Below, one piece after another: positions 52,510 to 61,054 of a stretch of DNA of 64,000 bases (the stretch's first letter is position 1; every line of letters begins with the position of its first letter). The notes beneath the pieces were generated by a model that did no database searches, was not told where the DNA came from, and saw nothing but the letters and a program-made list of their open reading frames with translations. A program made the position numbers and the translations under genes. The DNA comes from DATBGO01 sp036558005 (GTDB lineage: Bacteria; Actinomycetota; Actinomycetes; Streptosporangiales; Streptosporangiaceae): positions 45,118-109,117 of the forward strand of contig DATBGO010000139.1 in the NCBI GenBank assembly GCA_036558005.1. Reading direction: 5' to 3'.

Positions 52510-54012
52510 CTACAGCCGTCCGTCCGCGACGTCCAGCGCTACCTGGACGAGCGTCCTGACCGCCGCGCCGGTGCCCCCCTTGCCGATGTAGCCGTAAGGG
52601 TCGCCGCCGTGGAAGGCAGGCCCCGCTATGTCCAGGTGTGCCCAACGGACCCCGTCCGGCACGAATTCCCGCAGGAACAGGCCCGCCACCAGCATGCCAC
52701 CGTAGGGCTCAGGAGCCACATTGGTCAGGTCAGCCACCGACGATTCCAGGCCGCTGCGCAGGTGCTCGGGCAGCGGCATCGGCCAGGCCGCCTCACCAGA
52801 CCGGCCCGCCGCGTCCACGATCGCGTCGCGGACCGCGTCGTCATTGGCCATCACCCCGAACACCCGCGCGCCGAGCGCGGTCAGCTGGGAACCGGTCAGG
52901 GTGGCGACGTCGATGAGCAGGTCGGGCTGGTCAGCCGCGGACCTGGCCAGCGCGTCGGCGAGGACCAGGCGGCCCTCCGCGTCGGTGTTCAGCACCTCCA
53001 CGGTCTTGCCGCCGTAGATCGTGATCACGTCCGAGGGCCGCTGCGCGGTGGAGCCCGGCAGGTTCTCCGCCATCGCCAGGTAGCCGACCAGGTTGACCGG
53101 CGCGGCCAGCTCGGCGACCGTCTGCACCGCCGCCATGACCGCGGCGGCGCCGCTCATGTCGGACTTCATCGCCTCCATCGACTTGGACGGCTTCAGTGAC
53201 AGCCCGCCGGAGTCGAACGTGATGCCCTTGCCGGCCAGCACCACGGTCCTGGTGGCGTCCGGATGGCGGTAACCCAGCCGGATCAGCCGCGGCGGGTGCA
53301 TCGAGCCCTGGCCCACGCCGATGAGCCCGCCGTAGCCGCCATCGGCCAGCGCCTGCTCGTCCAGCACCTCGATGTCGAGGCCGTGCGCCGCGGCGACCTT
53401 CTCCGCCTCGGCGGCGAACGTCGCCGGGTACAGGTGCGACGGGCTGGTGTTGACCAGGTCCCGCACCATCATCATGGCGCCGGCGATCACCTGCGCGCGG
53501 TCCGCGCCCGCCTGGCTGCCGTCCTGGCCGGCCAGCAGCGTCAGGCTGGCCGCCCGCTGCGAGCCCGCGCCGCGGTAGCGGGTGAAGGCGTAGCCGCCGA
53601 GCAGCGCGCCCAGCGCCGCCGCCTCGGCCTCATCGGCGTCCCTGGCCGGCAGCGCGAGCGCGATCTGGCTGGCCTGCCGGTCGGCGCTCGCGCGCACTGC
53701 CGCGCCGGCCGCCCGGCGCAGCGCCTCGCCCTTGATCCCGGTGTCCCGGTCGTCGCCGGGGCCAAGACCGACCGCGGTGATGACCGGCGCGGCGATCCTG
53801 CCGCCGCCGGGGACTCGCGTTATCTCCTCGGCTTTGCCGGTCGCGCCGAGCGCGGCCAGCGTTGCCGCGAGGCTGCCATCCAGCGCGGCATCGATGTCCT
53901 CGGCCCCCGGAGCGAGCACGGGCCCGCCGGGACCCTGGGTGATCGCGATGATGATGGTGTCGGCTTGAACATCTCGGGGGCGCGCCTGGCTGGTGAGAAG
54001 CGTCAATGTCAC
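52510..54012 (-). CDS. pepA: Leucyl aminopeptidase (M17)
   Basis: A 500-residue cytosolic aminopeptidase with two-metal active site. GKGITFDSGGLSLKP and the following KSDMSGAAAV contain metal ligands and the catalytic Lys; NTDAEGRLVLADAL is the M17 signature. The N-terminal 160 residues form the macro-like domain. The GTG start has TAGGCT 6 nt upstream. It heads the reverse-strand run pepA-lpd-sucB-TIGR01777, the same order as in Streptomyces. Confidence 0.95.
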   Translation of the reverse strand: MTLTLLTSQARPRDVQADTIIIAITQGPGGPVLAPGAEDIDAALDGSLAATLAALGATGKAEEITRVPGGGRIAAPVITAVGLGPGDDRDTGIKGEALRRAAGAAVRASADRQASQIALALPARDADEAEAAALGALLGGYAFTRYRGAGSQRAASLTLLAGQDGSQAGADRAQVIAGAMMMVRDLVNTSPSHLYPATFAAEAEKVAAAHGLDIEVLDEQALADGGYGGLIGVGQGSMHPPRLIRLGYRHPDATRTVVLAGKGITFDSGGLSLKPSKSMEAMKSDMSGAAAVMAAVQTVAELAAPVNLVGYLAMAENLPGSTAQRPSDVITIYGGKTVEVLNTDAEGRLVLADALARSAADQPDLLIDVATLTGSQLTALGARVFGVMANDDAVRDAIVDAAGRSGEAAWPMPLPEHLRSGLESSVADLTNVAPEPYGGMLVAGLFLREFVPDGVRWAHLDIAGPAFHGGDPYGYIGKGGTGAAVRTLVQVALDVADGRL

Positions 54013-54018
54013 GGTCCG

Positions 54019-54024
54019 AGCCTA
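54019..54024 (-). promoter_or_regulatory. Putative leaderless -10 element of pepA
   Basis: TAGGCT on the reverse strand, 6 nt before the GTG. Confidence 0.5.
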
Positions 54025-54059
54025 ATGCCTCACCGCCGGGGCCGATCACCCCGCTGGTT

Positions 54060-54728
54060 TCAGCCCTGGCCGCCCGCCCGGACCAGGCCGTTCTCGTAGG
54101 CGTACACCACCGCCTGGACCCGGTCACGCAGTCCGAGCTTGGCCAGCACCCGGCCGACATGGGTCTTCACCGTGGCCTCCGACACGAACAGCCGCTGGGC
54201 GATCTCGCAGTTGGACAGGCCCTGCGCGAGCAGGATCAGCACCTCGCGCTCGCGGTCGGTCAGGTCGGCCAGGCCCGGCGCCGCCACCGGCTCGCCCGCT
54301 GGCAGCAGCGGCGCGAACTGGTCGATCAGCCGCCGCGTCGTCGACGGCGCGACGACCGCGTCGCCCGAGTGCACCGCCCGGATCGCGAACAGCAGCTCCT
54401 CGGGCGGCACGTCCTTGAGCAGGAAGCCGCTGGCGCCGGCCTTCAGCGCCGCGAACGCGTACTCGTCCAGGTCGAAGGTGGTGAGCATGAGCACCCGCGG
54501 CCGGTCACCCGCGGCCCTGATCCGCCGGGTCGCGGCGACGCCGTCCAGCCGCGGCATCCGGGCATCCATGATCATCACGTCGGCGGGCTGGCGCCTGGCC
54601 AGCTCGATCGCGGCCAGCCCGTCCGGTGCCTCGCCGACCACCGTCATGTCCGGCTGCGCGTCCAGCACCATCCGGAACCCGGTCCGGACCAGTTCCTGGT
54701 CGTCGACCAGGATGATGCGGATGGTCAT
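54060..54728 (-). CDS. NarL/LuxR-type response regulator
   Basis: A 222-residue regulator. The receiver domain (1-120) has the acidic pair DD at 9-10, phospho-acceptor Asp55 in MIMDARMP, and Lys in LLKDVPPE. The LuxR HTH is about 155-218 (LTDREREVL, SNCEIAQRLFVSEATVKTHVGRVLAKL split by turns). Its ATG overlaps the kinase stop (ATGA), showing cognate pairing. No target gene is indicated by the neighbours. Confidence 0.95.
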   Translation of the reverse strand: MTIRIILVDDQELVRTGFRMVLDAQPDMTVVGEAPDGLAAIELARRQPADVMIMDARMPRLDGVAATRRIRAAGDRPRVLMLTTFDLDEYAFAALKAGASGFLLKDVPPEELLFAIRAVHSGDAVVAPSTTRRLIDQFAPLLPAGEPVAAPGLADLTDREREVLILLAQGLSNCEIAQRLFVSEATVKTHVGRVLAKLGLRDRVQAVVYAYENGLVRAGGQG

Positions 54729-55906
54729 GCCCGGCCGCCCACTTCCGCGGCCGGCAGCCGGGCGGTCACCTGGTAGCCGCCGGCCGCCAAGGGGCCCGCC
54801 TCGATGCTGCCGCCGTACATCTCGATCCGCTCCCGCATCCCGATGAGCCCGTGCCCGGCCCCGTCGGGCTGCCCCGACTCGCCCTTCCCGTCGTCGGTCA
54901 CCTGCACCACCAGCCCGTCCGGCTCGTACCGGAGCGTCACCGCGGCGGCGGCCAGCCCGCCGCCGTGCTTGCGGGTATTGGTCAGCGACTCCTGCACCAC
55001 CCGGTAGGCGGCCAGCTCCGCGCCCTCCGACAGTTGCCGCGGCGCCCCCTCCAGGCTCAGCGACACCGAGAGCCCGGCCGCCCTGGCCTGGTCGAGCAGC
55101 TCCCTCAGCTGGTCCAGGCCGGGCTGCGGCGCCAGGTCCGCGCCGGAGTCACCGGAGCGGAGCACGCCGAGCAGCCGGCGCATCTCGGTCAGCGCCTGCC
55201 TGCCGGTACTGGAGATGGCCGCCAGCGCCTGCCGGGCCCGCTCCGGCTCGGACCGCAGCGCGTACGATGCGCCGTCCGCCTGCACCACCATGACGCTGAC
55301 GTTGTGCGCGACCACGTCGTGCAGCTCGCGGGCGATCCTGGCCCGCTCGGCGGCCGCGGCGATCTTCGCCTGCGCGTCGCGCTCGGCCTCCAGCCGGGTG
55401 GCCCGCTCCTCCAGGGCCGCGTAGTACGCCCGCCGGTAGCGCATCGAGTCGCCCAGCACCCAGGCGGCCAGCGAGGTCCCGCCGAGCATGAAGGCGGCCG
55501 GGGACACCAGGTGCTCCACGGAGCTGACGGAGGCAGCCGGCGAGTCCCAGACCCAGATCGCGACCGCGGACCCGGCCAGGCAGATGATCAGGCCGGCGAC
55601 CGACTCGCGCCGCGGCCGGTAGGCGGCCAGCGTGTACAGCAGCACCACGACGGCGAAATCAGCGGGGACCGGGCCGGTCTGGCCGGAGATGATCTGGATG
55701 GCGCCGCCCGCGACCGCGACGATGAACGCCTTGACCGGGTCCTTGCGGCGGAACGCGACGGGGACGACGAGCAGCAGCGTGACCGGCAGCCGCAGCGGCA
55801 GGTGCGATCCGGCGACGAAGCTGGCGCCCGGCAGCCCGAGCAGCAGCGCGAGGAAGCCATCGACCACCCGCGGATGGCGCCGGAGCCAGGCGTAGATGGC
55901 GGACAC
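54725..55906 (-). CDS. Sensor histidine kinase (HisKA_3)
   Basis: A 393-residue membrane kinase. About six hydrophobic helices fill residues 12-160 with almost no extracytoplasmic loop, so the signal is probably sensed within or at the membrane. A short coiled stretch leads to the phospho-acceptor His in ARELHDVVAHNVSVMV. The HATPase domain has the N box NTRKHG and the G boxes DDGKG and GHGLIGMRER. This is the DesK/LiaS-like architecture common in actinobacteria. GTG start with TACGCT 6 nt upstream. Confidence 0.93.
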   Translation of the reverse strand: MSAIYAWLRRHPRVVDGFLALLLGLPGASFVAGSHLPLRLPVTLLLVVPVAFRRKDPVKAFIVAVAGGAIQIISGQTGPVPADFAVVVLLYTLAAYRPRRESVAGLIICLAGSAVAIWVWDSPAASVSSVEHLVSPAAFMLGGTSLAAWVLGDSMRYRRAYYAALEERATRLEAERDAQAKIAAAAERARIARELHDVVAHNVSVMVVQADGASYALRSEPERARQALAAISSTGRQALTEMRRLLGVLRSGDSGADLAPQPGLDQLRELLDQARAAGLSVSLSLEGAPRQLSEGAELAAYRVVQESLTNTRKHGGGLAAAAVTLRYEPDGLVVQVTDDGKGESGQPDGAGHGLIGMRERIEMYGGSIEAGPLAAGGYQVTARLPAAEVGGRA

Positions 55907-55912
55907 GGGCTA

Positions 55913-55918
55913 AGCGTA
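55913..55918 (-). promoter_or_regulatory. Putative leaderless -10 element of the two-component operon
   Basis: TACGCT on the reverse strand, 6 nt before the GTG. Confidence 0.45.
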
Positions 55919-55997
55919 AGACGGCCCTGCCACCGGATTCGTCCTCCTGCAGGCTGATCAGCGGCCGGCCTGCGGCTGACCGGACCGGGCGCCCGGG

Positions 55998-56747
55998 TCA
56001 GCCGGCCGCGCCGGGACGGGGCAGCACCCGGGTCGGCAGCACCTGCTCGGCGGCCTCGCCCGCCGCGGCGGCGGGCTCGACCCGGTAGCCGCACGCGCCC
56101 GGCCGGTCAGCCACCACCTCGGCGAGCGTGTCGCCGGCGAAGTGCACCGCGGCCCCGTCGTCGCAGGCCAGCCCCGCCGGCAGGGCGCCGCCCGCGACCA
56201 GCGACTGGAACAGCGGGCGGCGCTGCTCCTCGGAGTTGTAGTGCGGGCAGAAGCTGCCCGCCAGGAACCCCAGGCCCGCGGTGAACGGCCGCAGGTCCGT
56301 GCCGAACGAGTCGGTGGTGCCGCCCTGGAACCAGCAGATCGCGCCCGCGCTCACCCCGGCCAGCACCACGCCGGCCTGCCAGGCGGCCCGCAGTATCCGG
56401 TCCAGCTCGTGCACCCGCCAGACCGCGGCCATGTTGGCCACGCTGCCGCCGCCGACGAAGATGACGTCCTGGGACAGCAGCAGCTCAGCGGGGTCGGCCA
56501 CGTTCGGCATCGGGAACAGTTCCAGGTGCGTGACCCGGGCCCTGGTCGCCGCCAGCAGCGAGTACTGGCGGGCCAGCCCCCGAGGGTCGTCGCCCATCGC
56601 GGTGTTCATCAGGCAGACCCGCGGCTCGTCCCGGCCAGACAGCTCCAGCGCGTAGCCGACGAGTCTTGGCACCCCCCTGCCGGGCGGCGCCAGGCTGCCG
56701 CCGAGCCCGCCGATCGCCAGCACGTGCGCCCGTCCGTCATTAGCCAT
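55998..56747 (-). CDS. Peptidase E-like S51 family protein
   Basis: A 249-residue class I glutamine amidotransferase-fold peptidase of family S51 (dipeptidase E/cyanophycinase relatives). The nucleophile elbow GVSAGAICWF carries the catalytic Ser. VIFVGGGSVANM and the early AIGGLGGS strand match the fold, and FCPHYNSEEQRR supplies the likely His region. It should hydrolyse Asp-type peptides in the cytosol. The ATG has TAGCGT 6 nt upstream, overlapping the promoter of the divergent HIT gene. Confidence 0.85.
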   Translation of the reverse strand: MANDGRAHVLAIGGLGGSLAPPGRGVPRLVGYALELSGRDEPRVCLMNTAMGDDPRGLARQYSLLAATRARVTHLELFPMPNVADPAELLLSQDVIFVGGGSVANMAAVWRVHELDRILRAAWQAGVVLAGVSAGAICWFQGGTTDSFGTDLRPFTAGLGFLAGSFCPHYNSEEQRRPLFQSLVAGGALPAGLACDDGAAVHFAGDTLAEVVADRPGACGYRVEPAAAAGEAAEQVLPTRVLPRPGAAG

Positions 56748-56753
56748 CCGAGC

Positions 56754-56759
56754 ACGCTA
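56754..56759 (-). promoter_or_regulatory. Putative leaderless -10 element of the peptidase E gene
   Basis: TAGCGT on the reverse strand, 6 nt before the ATG. It shares 2 bp (56758-56759) with the -10 of the opposite gene. Confidence 0.45.
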
Positions 56760-56763
56760 CCGT
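56758..56763 (+). promoter_or_regulatory. Putative leaderless -10 element of the HIT gene
   Basis: TACCGT, 6 nt, GTG, within a 22-bp divergent gap. Confidence 0.45.
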
Positions 56764-56769
56764 GCCCGG

Positions 56770-57189
56770 GTGAGCGAATGCCCGTTCTGTCAGATCGCCG
56801 ACGGCGCCCTGGCGGCGCACGTGGTCGCCGCCGACGAGCTGACGGTGTCGTTCCTGGACAGCAGGCCGCTGTTCAAGGGGCACGTGCTGGTGATCCCGCG
56901 CGCGCACTACGTGACGCTGGCGGACCTGCCGCCCAGCCTGATCGGGCCGCTGTTCGGCAGGGTCCGGCGGATCAGCGCGATCATGCCGGGCACGCTCGGC
57001 TCGCAGGGCAGCTTCGTCGCGCTGAACAACATCGTCAGCCAGAGCGTGCCGCACCTGCACGTGCACGTGGTACCGCGGACCAAGGGCGATGGCCTGCGCG
57101 GCTTCTTCTGGCCGCGGGGCAAGTACGCCGACGACGCGGAGGCGGCGGGCTACGCCCGGCGGCTCGCTGACGCGCTCGCCGGGCCGTAA
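56770..57189 (+). CDS. HIT-family nucleotide hydrolase/transferase
   Basis: A 139-residue HIT protein. CPFCQIADG gives the N-terminal Cys pair of zinc-binding HINT/Fhit-like members, and the catalytic triad motif HLHVHVVP (H-x-H-x-H) is intact. An early DSRPLFKGHVLVIPRAH segment is typical. It probably cleaves nucleoside phosphoramidates or dinucleoside polyphosphates. GTG start set by a TACCGT 6 nt upstream. Confidence 0.92.
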   Translation: MSECPFCQIADGALAAHVVAADELTVSFLDSRPLFKGHVLVIPRAHYVTLADLPPSLIGPLFGRVRRISAIMPGTLGSQGSFVALNNIVSQSVPHLHVHVVPRTKGDGLRGFFWPRGKYADDAEAAGYARRLADALAGP

Positions 57190-57517
57190 CGCCCGGCTCG
57201 CGCGGGCCGGGACGGGCAGGACCGCGCTTTGACAAGGTCCCCCCACTGGACCCGCGCCCGAGGACTCGCTTCCCGGAGCGCACGGTGCGAACCGCGCCGC
57301 CGGAAGGCGGCCGGTGGCACGGGTCGGCCACCTGTTCAGAGCCCAGCGGACATCCCCCCAAGGCCGCACGGTCCTGCTCGCCCCAGCTGAGCACAGCCAA
57401 CCGCATCCGGGGGCGGCCCGGCCATCCCCGAACTGGGGGATGCCCGGCCGGAACCGGCGGACCTACAATGCGCTACCAGGCCAGCGCGGCGGCGCGGGCA
57501 GACAGCAGGATTCGGCG
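57190..57517 (+). other. 328-bp intergenic region before the FHA-like gene
   Basis: No gene is supported here. It holds TTGACA (57229-57234) without a matching -10 at normal spacing, a 7-bp hairpin (CATCCCC / GGGGATG, 57423-57442), and a perfect-looking -10 TACAAT at 57464-57469. The latter would give a leader of about 45 nt before the FHA-like ATG. The hairpin occupies the expected -35 position, so a regulator may bind there. Confidence 0.5.
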
Positions 57518-58354
57518 ATGCGACAGCGACCCCCGGCACCAGCGACCGCTCATGTCACCACTCCGGGCGGGCAGGTGTTCCCGGTTCCGGACGGGCGGCG
57601 GCTGGTTTTCGGCCGGGGACCGGGCACCGACCTGGTGATCCCGGCCGGGCGCGGGCTGTCGCGGCGGGCCGGGGTCATCAGCGCGGTCGGCGGGGGCGCG
57701 TGGGTGGCCAATATCAGCCACACCCACGCGCTGTACGCCGAGGGTGACGGGTACCGGATCAGGCTGCCGCGGCTGGAGCAGCACGGTGAGCCGGCCGGCG
57801 GCTGGTTCGTGGCCGAGGGGACGGCGCTGGTCGGCTCGCGGGCCATGCTGGACGCGGGCGAGCCGCTGCGACTGGTGGTCGCCGCCGCGGACGGCCAGCC
57901 CGGGCAGGAACTCGCCGGGACGAAGGGCAAGGCAGAGGACGACGCCACCGTGCTGCCGCTCTACCTCGACCCCGACACCAAGCTGTTCCTGGTCGCGCTC
58001 ATGTGGTGCCGCCCGTGGCTGGTCGATCCGGGCCGCGGCTCGCCGCTGCCGCGCACCCCGGAGATCGCCCGTGCCGCGCTGGAGGTCACCGACGCCCGGC
58101 ACGAGCTGGACTGCTTCGACTCCGACCCGGCCTACCGGGACCGGCTGTCCGCGCGGGTCGGCGAGCATGTCAAGGTGCTGCGCCGCAAGATCGCCGAACG
58201 CGGCCTGGTGCGGCCGGGAATCCGGCTGTCCGACGAGGTGGCGGTGGCCGCGCTGATCGAGCACGGCATCGTCAGCGCCGGTGACCTGAGCCGGCTCGGC
58301 AACCCGGCGTGGATCTCCCGGCAGGAGGACCTGTGGTGGACGCCGGTCGCGTGA
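57518..58354 (+). CDS. Divergent FHA-like domain protein with winged-helix-like C terminus
   Basis: A 278-residue protein. The N-terminal 35-110 region resembles an FHA fold: VFGRGPGTDLVIP, then GLSRRAGVI where canonical FHA has SRxH, then ISHTHALY in place of the D-x-S-x-N-G-T turn. The phosphothreonine-binding His is replaced, so ligand binding is uncertain. The C-terminal 190-270 part is helical and basic (VKVLRRKIAERGLVRPG, DEVAVAALIEHG), resembling a winged helix. The ATG has AGCAGGA 7 nt upstream. It converges on a receptor Ser/Thr kinase 13 nt away, a plausible partner. Confidence 0.6.
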   Translation: MRQRPPAPATAHVTTPGGQVFPVPDGRRLVFGRGPGTDLVIPAGRGLSRRAGVISAVGGGAWVANISHTHALYAEGDGYRIRLPRLEQHGEPAGGWFVAEGTALVGSRAMLDAGEPLRLVVAAADGQPGQELAGTKGKAEDDATVLPLYLDPDTKLFLVALMWCRPWLVDPGRGSPLPRTPEIARAALEVTDARHELDCFDSDPAYRDRLSARVGEHVKVLRRKIAERGLVRPGIRLSDEVAVAALIEHGIVSAGDLSRLGNPAWISRQEDLWWTPVA

Positions 58355-58367
58355 CCGGGCGGGCGGT

Positions 58368-60026
58368 TCAGCTGGCGCCGGGGCTCGGCGTGGCGACCGG
58401 GTCGACCAGGAAGCTGGTCACCGCCTGCCCCGCGCCCGGGACGGTGATCTTCACCCGGTAGCGGCCAGGCGGCAGCCCGCCGGGGAAGAACTCGTGGTCC
58501 TGGTTGATGAGATAGCTGAAGCTGCCAGCCAGGTCCACGACGGGATGCTCGGGCGACTTGCCCACGCCGGCCAGCGTCACGGTCACCGGCCGGCCAGGCG
58601 GCCAGCCCTGCCCGATGACCACGAACCCGGTGCGGCCGTCGCCGCGCGGCTGGCTCATGGCGATCACGGCGGCCGGCCGGCCCGCGTGCCGGGACGATGA
58701 CTGCCCGAACGGCGGGGGACCAGGCGGCGGGCCAGGCGGCAGGCCCAGCGGGCGGGATGCCGCCGCGGTGGTGGCGGGCGCCGGCCGGCTGGCGCGGGAG
58801 ATCACCACGCCGGCCACGGCGCCGCCAGCCATCAGCGCGATCGCCGCGGCCACCGCGGCCAGCCCGAGCCAGGCCCGCCGCGATCCCGGCCCGCCCCGGC
58901 CCTGTCCGGCCCGGCCCCGCCCGGCCCGGCCGGGCCCAGCCGCCCCAGGCTCGGCCACGGCGCGTTCGCCCGCCGCCGGGCCGGGTGGCGCCGGGCCGGG
59001 TACCGCGAGGCCGTATCCGCCCGTGGCGGGCCCGGCCTGACCGAGGTGCGAGCCGAACGTCTCCTCGCCGGCGTCCGGGCCGGCGGCTGCTGCCTGACCG
59101 GTGCCGTTACCGGGCGGCGGCGGGTCCGTGCGGTACCCGGCGATCAGCGCGAGCGCCGGGGCGGGCAGCGCCGAGGGGCCCAGTTCGCCGTCGAACGGGT
59201 CCGCCTCGGGTGCCAGGTGCGCGAGCACCGCGGCCGGGTCCGGCCGCTTGCGCGGGTCGCGCTGCAGGCAGGCCGAGACGATCCCGGTGAGCTCAGGCGG
59301 CAGCCCGGTCAGGTCGGGTGCCTCGGTGGCCAGCCGGACCAGCACGTCCATGACCGTCTCACCCTGGTAGGGCGCGTGCCCGGTGGCGGCGAACAGCATG
59401 GTCGCCCCGAACGAGAACACGTCGCTGGCCATCGTCGCCTGCCGGGTGTCCCTGGCCTGCTCAGGTGCCATGTAGGCGGGAGTACCGATGGCGCCACGGG
59501 TCACCGTGAGCTGTATGCGTTCTGCTGCCCTGGCGATGCCGAAGTCGATGACCCGCGGCCCGTCCGGCGAGACCAGCACGTTGGATGGTTTCAGGTCACG
59601 GTGCACCAGCCCGGCGCCGTGGACCGATTCCAGCGCCTCGGCGCAGCCCGCGCCCAGCCACCGCACCGCCGCGGCCGGCAGCGGGCCGAGCGCGCGGACC
59701 AGCCTGCTCAGCGACGGCGCGGGCACGTAGGCGGTCGCCAGCCACGGCAGGTCCGCCTCCGGGTCGGCCGCGACCACCGCCGCGGTGAACGCGCCGCTGA
59801 CCCGCCTGGCCGCCGCCACCTCCTGGGCGAAACGGGTGCGGAAGTCCGGCTCCTCGGCCAGCTCGACCTTGATCGTCTTGACCGCGACCAGCCGGCCGCC
59901 CGCCGACCGGCCCAGGTACACCCGGCCCATCGCGCCCTCGCCAAGGCAGCCGATCAGCGCGAAGCCGTCGATCCGCTCGGGATCCCACCGGCGCAGCGGC
60001 TGCAGCAAGCTGGGCTGCGGCACCAT
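58368..60026 (-). CDS. Receptor-type Ser/Thr protein kinase with Ig-like outer domain
   Basis: A 552-residue transmembrane kinase. Kinase domain about 20-275: glycine loop LGEGAMGRVY, Lys50, HRDLKPSN (142-149), DFG (161-163) and APE (187-189). A Pro/Gly/Arg linker leads to one membrane helix (386-408). The exterior has a Pro-rich stalk, then a single beta-sandwich domain (about 452-542) with GQGWPPGRPVTVTLAG and LPPGRYRVKITVPG. GAGGAG lies about 5 nt before the ATG at 60026, so this start is preferred to the ATG at 60044. Confidence 0.9.
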   Translation of the reverse strand: MVPQPSLLQPLRRWDPERIDGFALIGCLGEGAMGRVYLGRSAGGRLVAVKTIKVELAEEPDFRTRFAQEVAAARRVSGAFTAAVVAADPEADLPWLATAYVPAPSLSRLVRALGPLPAAAVRWLGAGCAEALESVHGAGLVHRDLKPSNVLVSPDGPRVIDFGIARAAERIQLTVTRGAIGTPAYMAPEQARDTRQATMASDVFSFGATMLFAATGHAPYQGETVMDVLVRLATEAPDLTGLPPELTGIVSACLQRDPRKRPDPAAVLAHLAPEADPFDGELGPSALPAPALALIAGYRTDPPPPGNGTGQAAAAGPDAGEETFGSHLGQAGPATGGYGLAVPGPAPPGPAAGERAVAEPGAAGPGRAGRGRAGQGRGGPGSRRAWLGLAAVAAAIALMAGGAVAGVVISRASRPAPATTAAASRPLGLPPGPPPGPPPFGQSSSRHAGRPAAVIAMSQPRGDGRTGFVVIGQGWPPGRPVTVTLAGVGKSPEHPVVDLAGSFSYLINQDHEFFPGGLPPGRYRVKITVPGAGQAVTSFLVDPVATPSPGAS

Positions 60027-60189
60027 CCTGTCTCCTCCCGGCATGCGCAGATTAACTCACCCTGGCCCTGATTGCGGGCCGCTGTGACCAGCCCGCGGCT
60101 GGCTGGCCGGGGCGGCGGTGACCGGCGACCGGGTACGTTCTGGCCAGGAAACGGCCGCCAGGAGCGGCCGGCCGGGCCCAGGGAGCCAG

Positions 60190-60957
60190 ATGCCAGAACG
60201 CCCGTACGTGCTGATCTCGGTGGCCACGTCGATCGACGGTTATATCGATGACGCGAGCGGCACCCGGCTGATCCTGTCCGGCCCGGCCGACCTCGACCGG
60301 GTGGACGAGGTCCGGGCCGGCTGCGACGCGATCCTGGTCGGGGCGGGCACGATCCGCCGCGACAACCCGGCGCTGCTGGTGCGGTCCGCGCGGCGGCGGG
60401 CAGCCCGGGCGGACCGCGGGCAGCCCGCCAGCCCGGTCAAGGTGACGCTGACCAGGACCGCGGACCTGGACCCCGCGGCCCGGTTCTTCACCGCGGGCCC
60501 GCCGGCCGGCGGGGCGAGGGCGGGCGGTGTGAGGGCGGGCGGTGGGCTGATAACTGACGATGTGACCAGGCTTGTCTACGTTCCTGAGCCGGCCGGGCAG
60601 CGGGCCAGGGACCGGCTGGGCACGGCCGCGACCGTGATCGCCGCGGGGGAGCGGGGTGACCTGCGGGCCCTCCTCGCCGACCTGCGGGCCCGGGGGGTGC
60701 GGCGGCTGCTGGTCGAAGGCGGCAACAGCGTGTTCACCCAGTTCCTGGCCGCCGGGCTGGCCGATGAGCTGCACCTGGCGATCGCGCCGCTGCTGGTCGG
60801 CGACCCGGCCGCGCCCCGGTTCGCGGCAGCGGAGCGGATCAGTGATCTGCCCGCTGACCGGATCGAGCTGGCGGAGAGCCGTCAGGTCGGCGACGTCGTG
60901 CTGGCCCGTTACCTGCTCAGCGGTCGCGGCGGGGCGCACGGGCAGGCCGCGTCATGA
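60190..60957 (+). CDS. RibD C-terminal-domain (DHFR-fold) reductase
   Basis: A 255-residue NADPH-dependent reductase of the RibD C-terminal type. Seen are SVATSIDGYIDDASG, CDAILVGAGTIRRDNPALLVR, LVEGGNSVFTQFLAAGLADELHL in separate strands, and IAPLLVGDPAAPRF. No deaminase domain is fused, so it may be a stand-alone pyrimidinone reductase of riboflavin synthesis or of an F420-like or unknown route. The ATG has AGGGAG 5 nt upstream. A low-complexity Gly/Ala/Arg insert (about 105-118) is unusual. Confidence 0.82.
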   Translation: MPERPYVLISVATSIDGYIDDASGTRLILSGPADLDRVDEVRAGCDAILVGAGTIRRDNPALLVRSARRRAARADRGQPASPVKVTLTRTADLDPAARFFTAGPPAGGARAGGVRAGGGLITDDVTRLVYVPEPAGQRARDRLGTAATVIAAGERGDLRALLADLRARGVRRLLVEGGNSVFTQFLAAGLADELHLAIAPLLVGDPAAPRFAAAERISDLPADRIELAESRQVGDVVLARYLLSGRGGAHGQAAS

Positions 60958-61041
60958 TTTGCCCGGAACGGGCGGCAACGGCGCAATGGCCTGCCGCCGC
61001 GATGGCGGGGATTATTGTTGTTGTCATGGCTGACACCGATC

Positions 61042-61047
61042 TACGCT
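61042..61047 (+). promoter_or_regulatory. Putative leaderless -10 element of the DUF5998 operon
   Basis: TACGCT 7 nt before the ATG at 61055, with TTGTCA (61021-61026) 15 nt upstream as a possible -35. The region is AT-rich for this genome. Confidence 0.4.
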
Positions 61048-61054
61048 CCGCACA

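Noticed and set aside
57314..57517. N-terminal extension of the FHA-like protein from 57314
   Set aside because: The extension would span a hairpin and a good TACAAT promoter element, shows no domain, and lacks a ribosome site; the ATG at 57518 has one.
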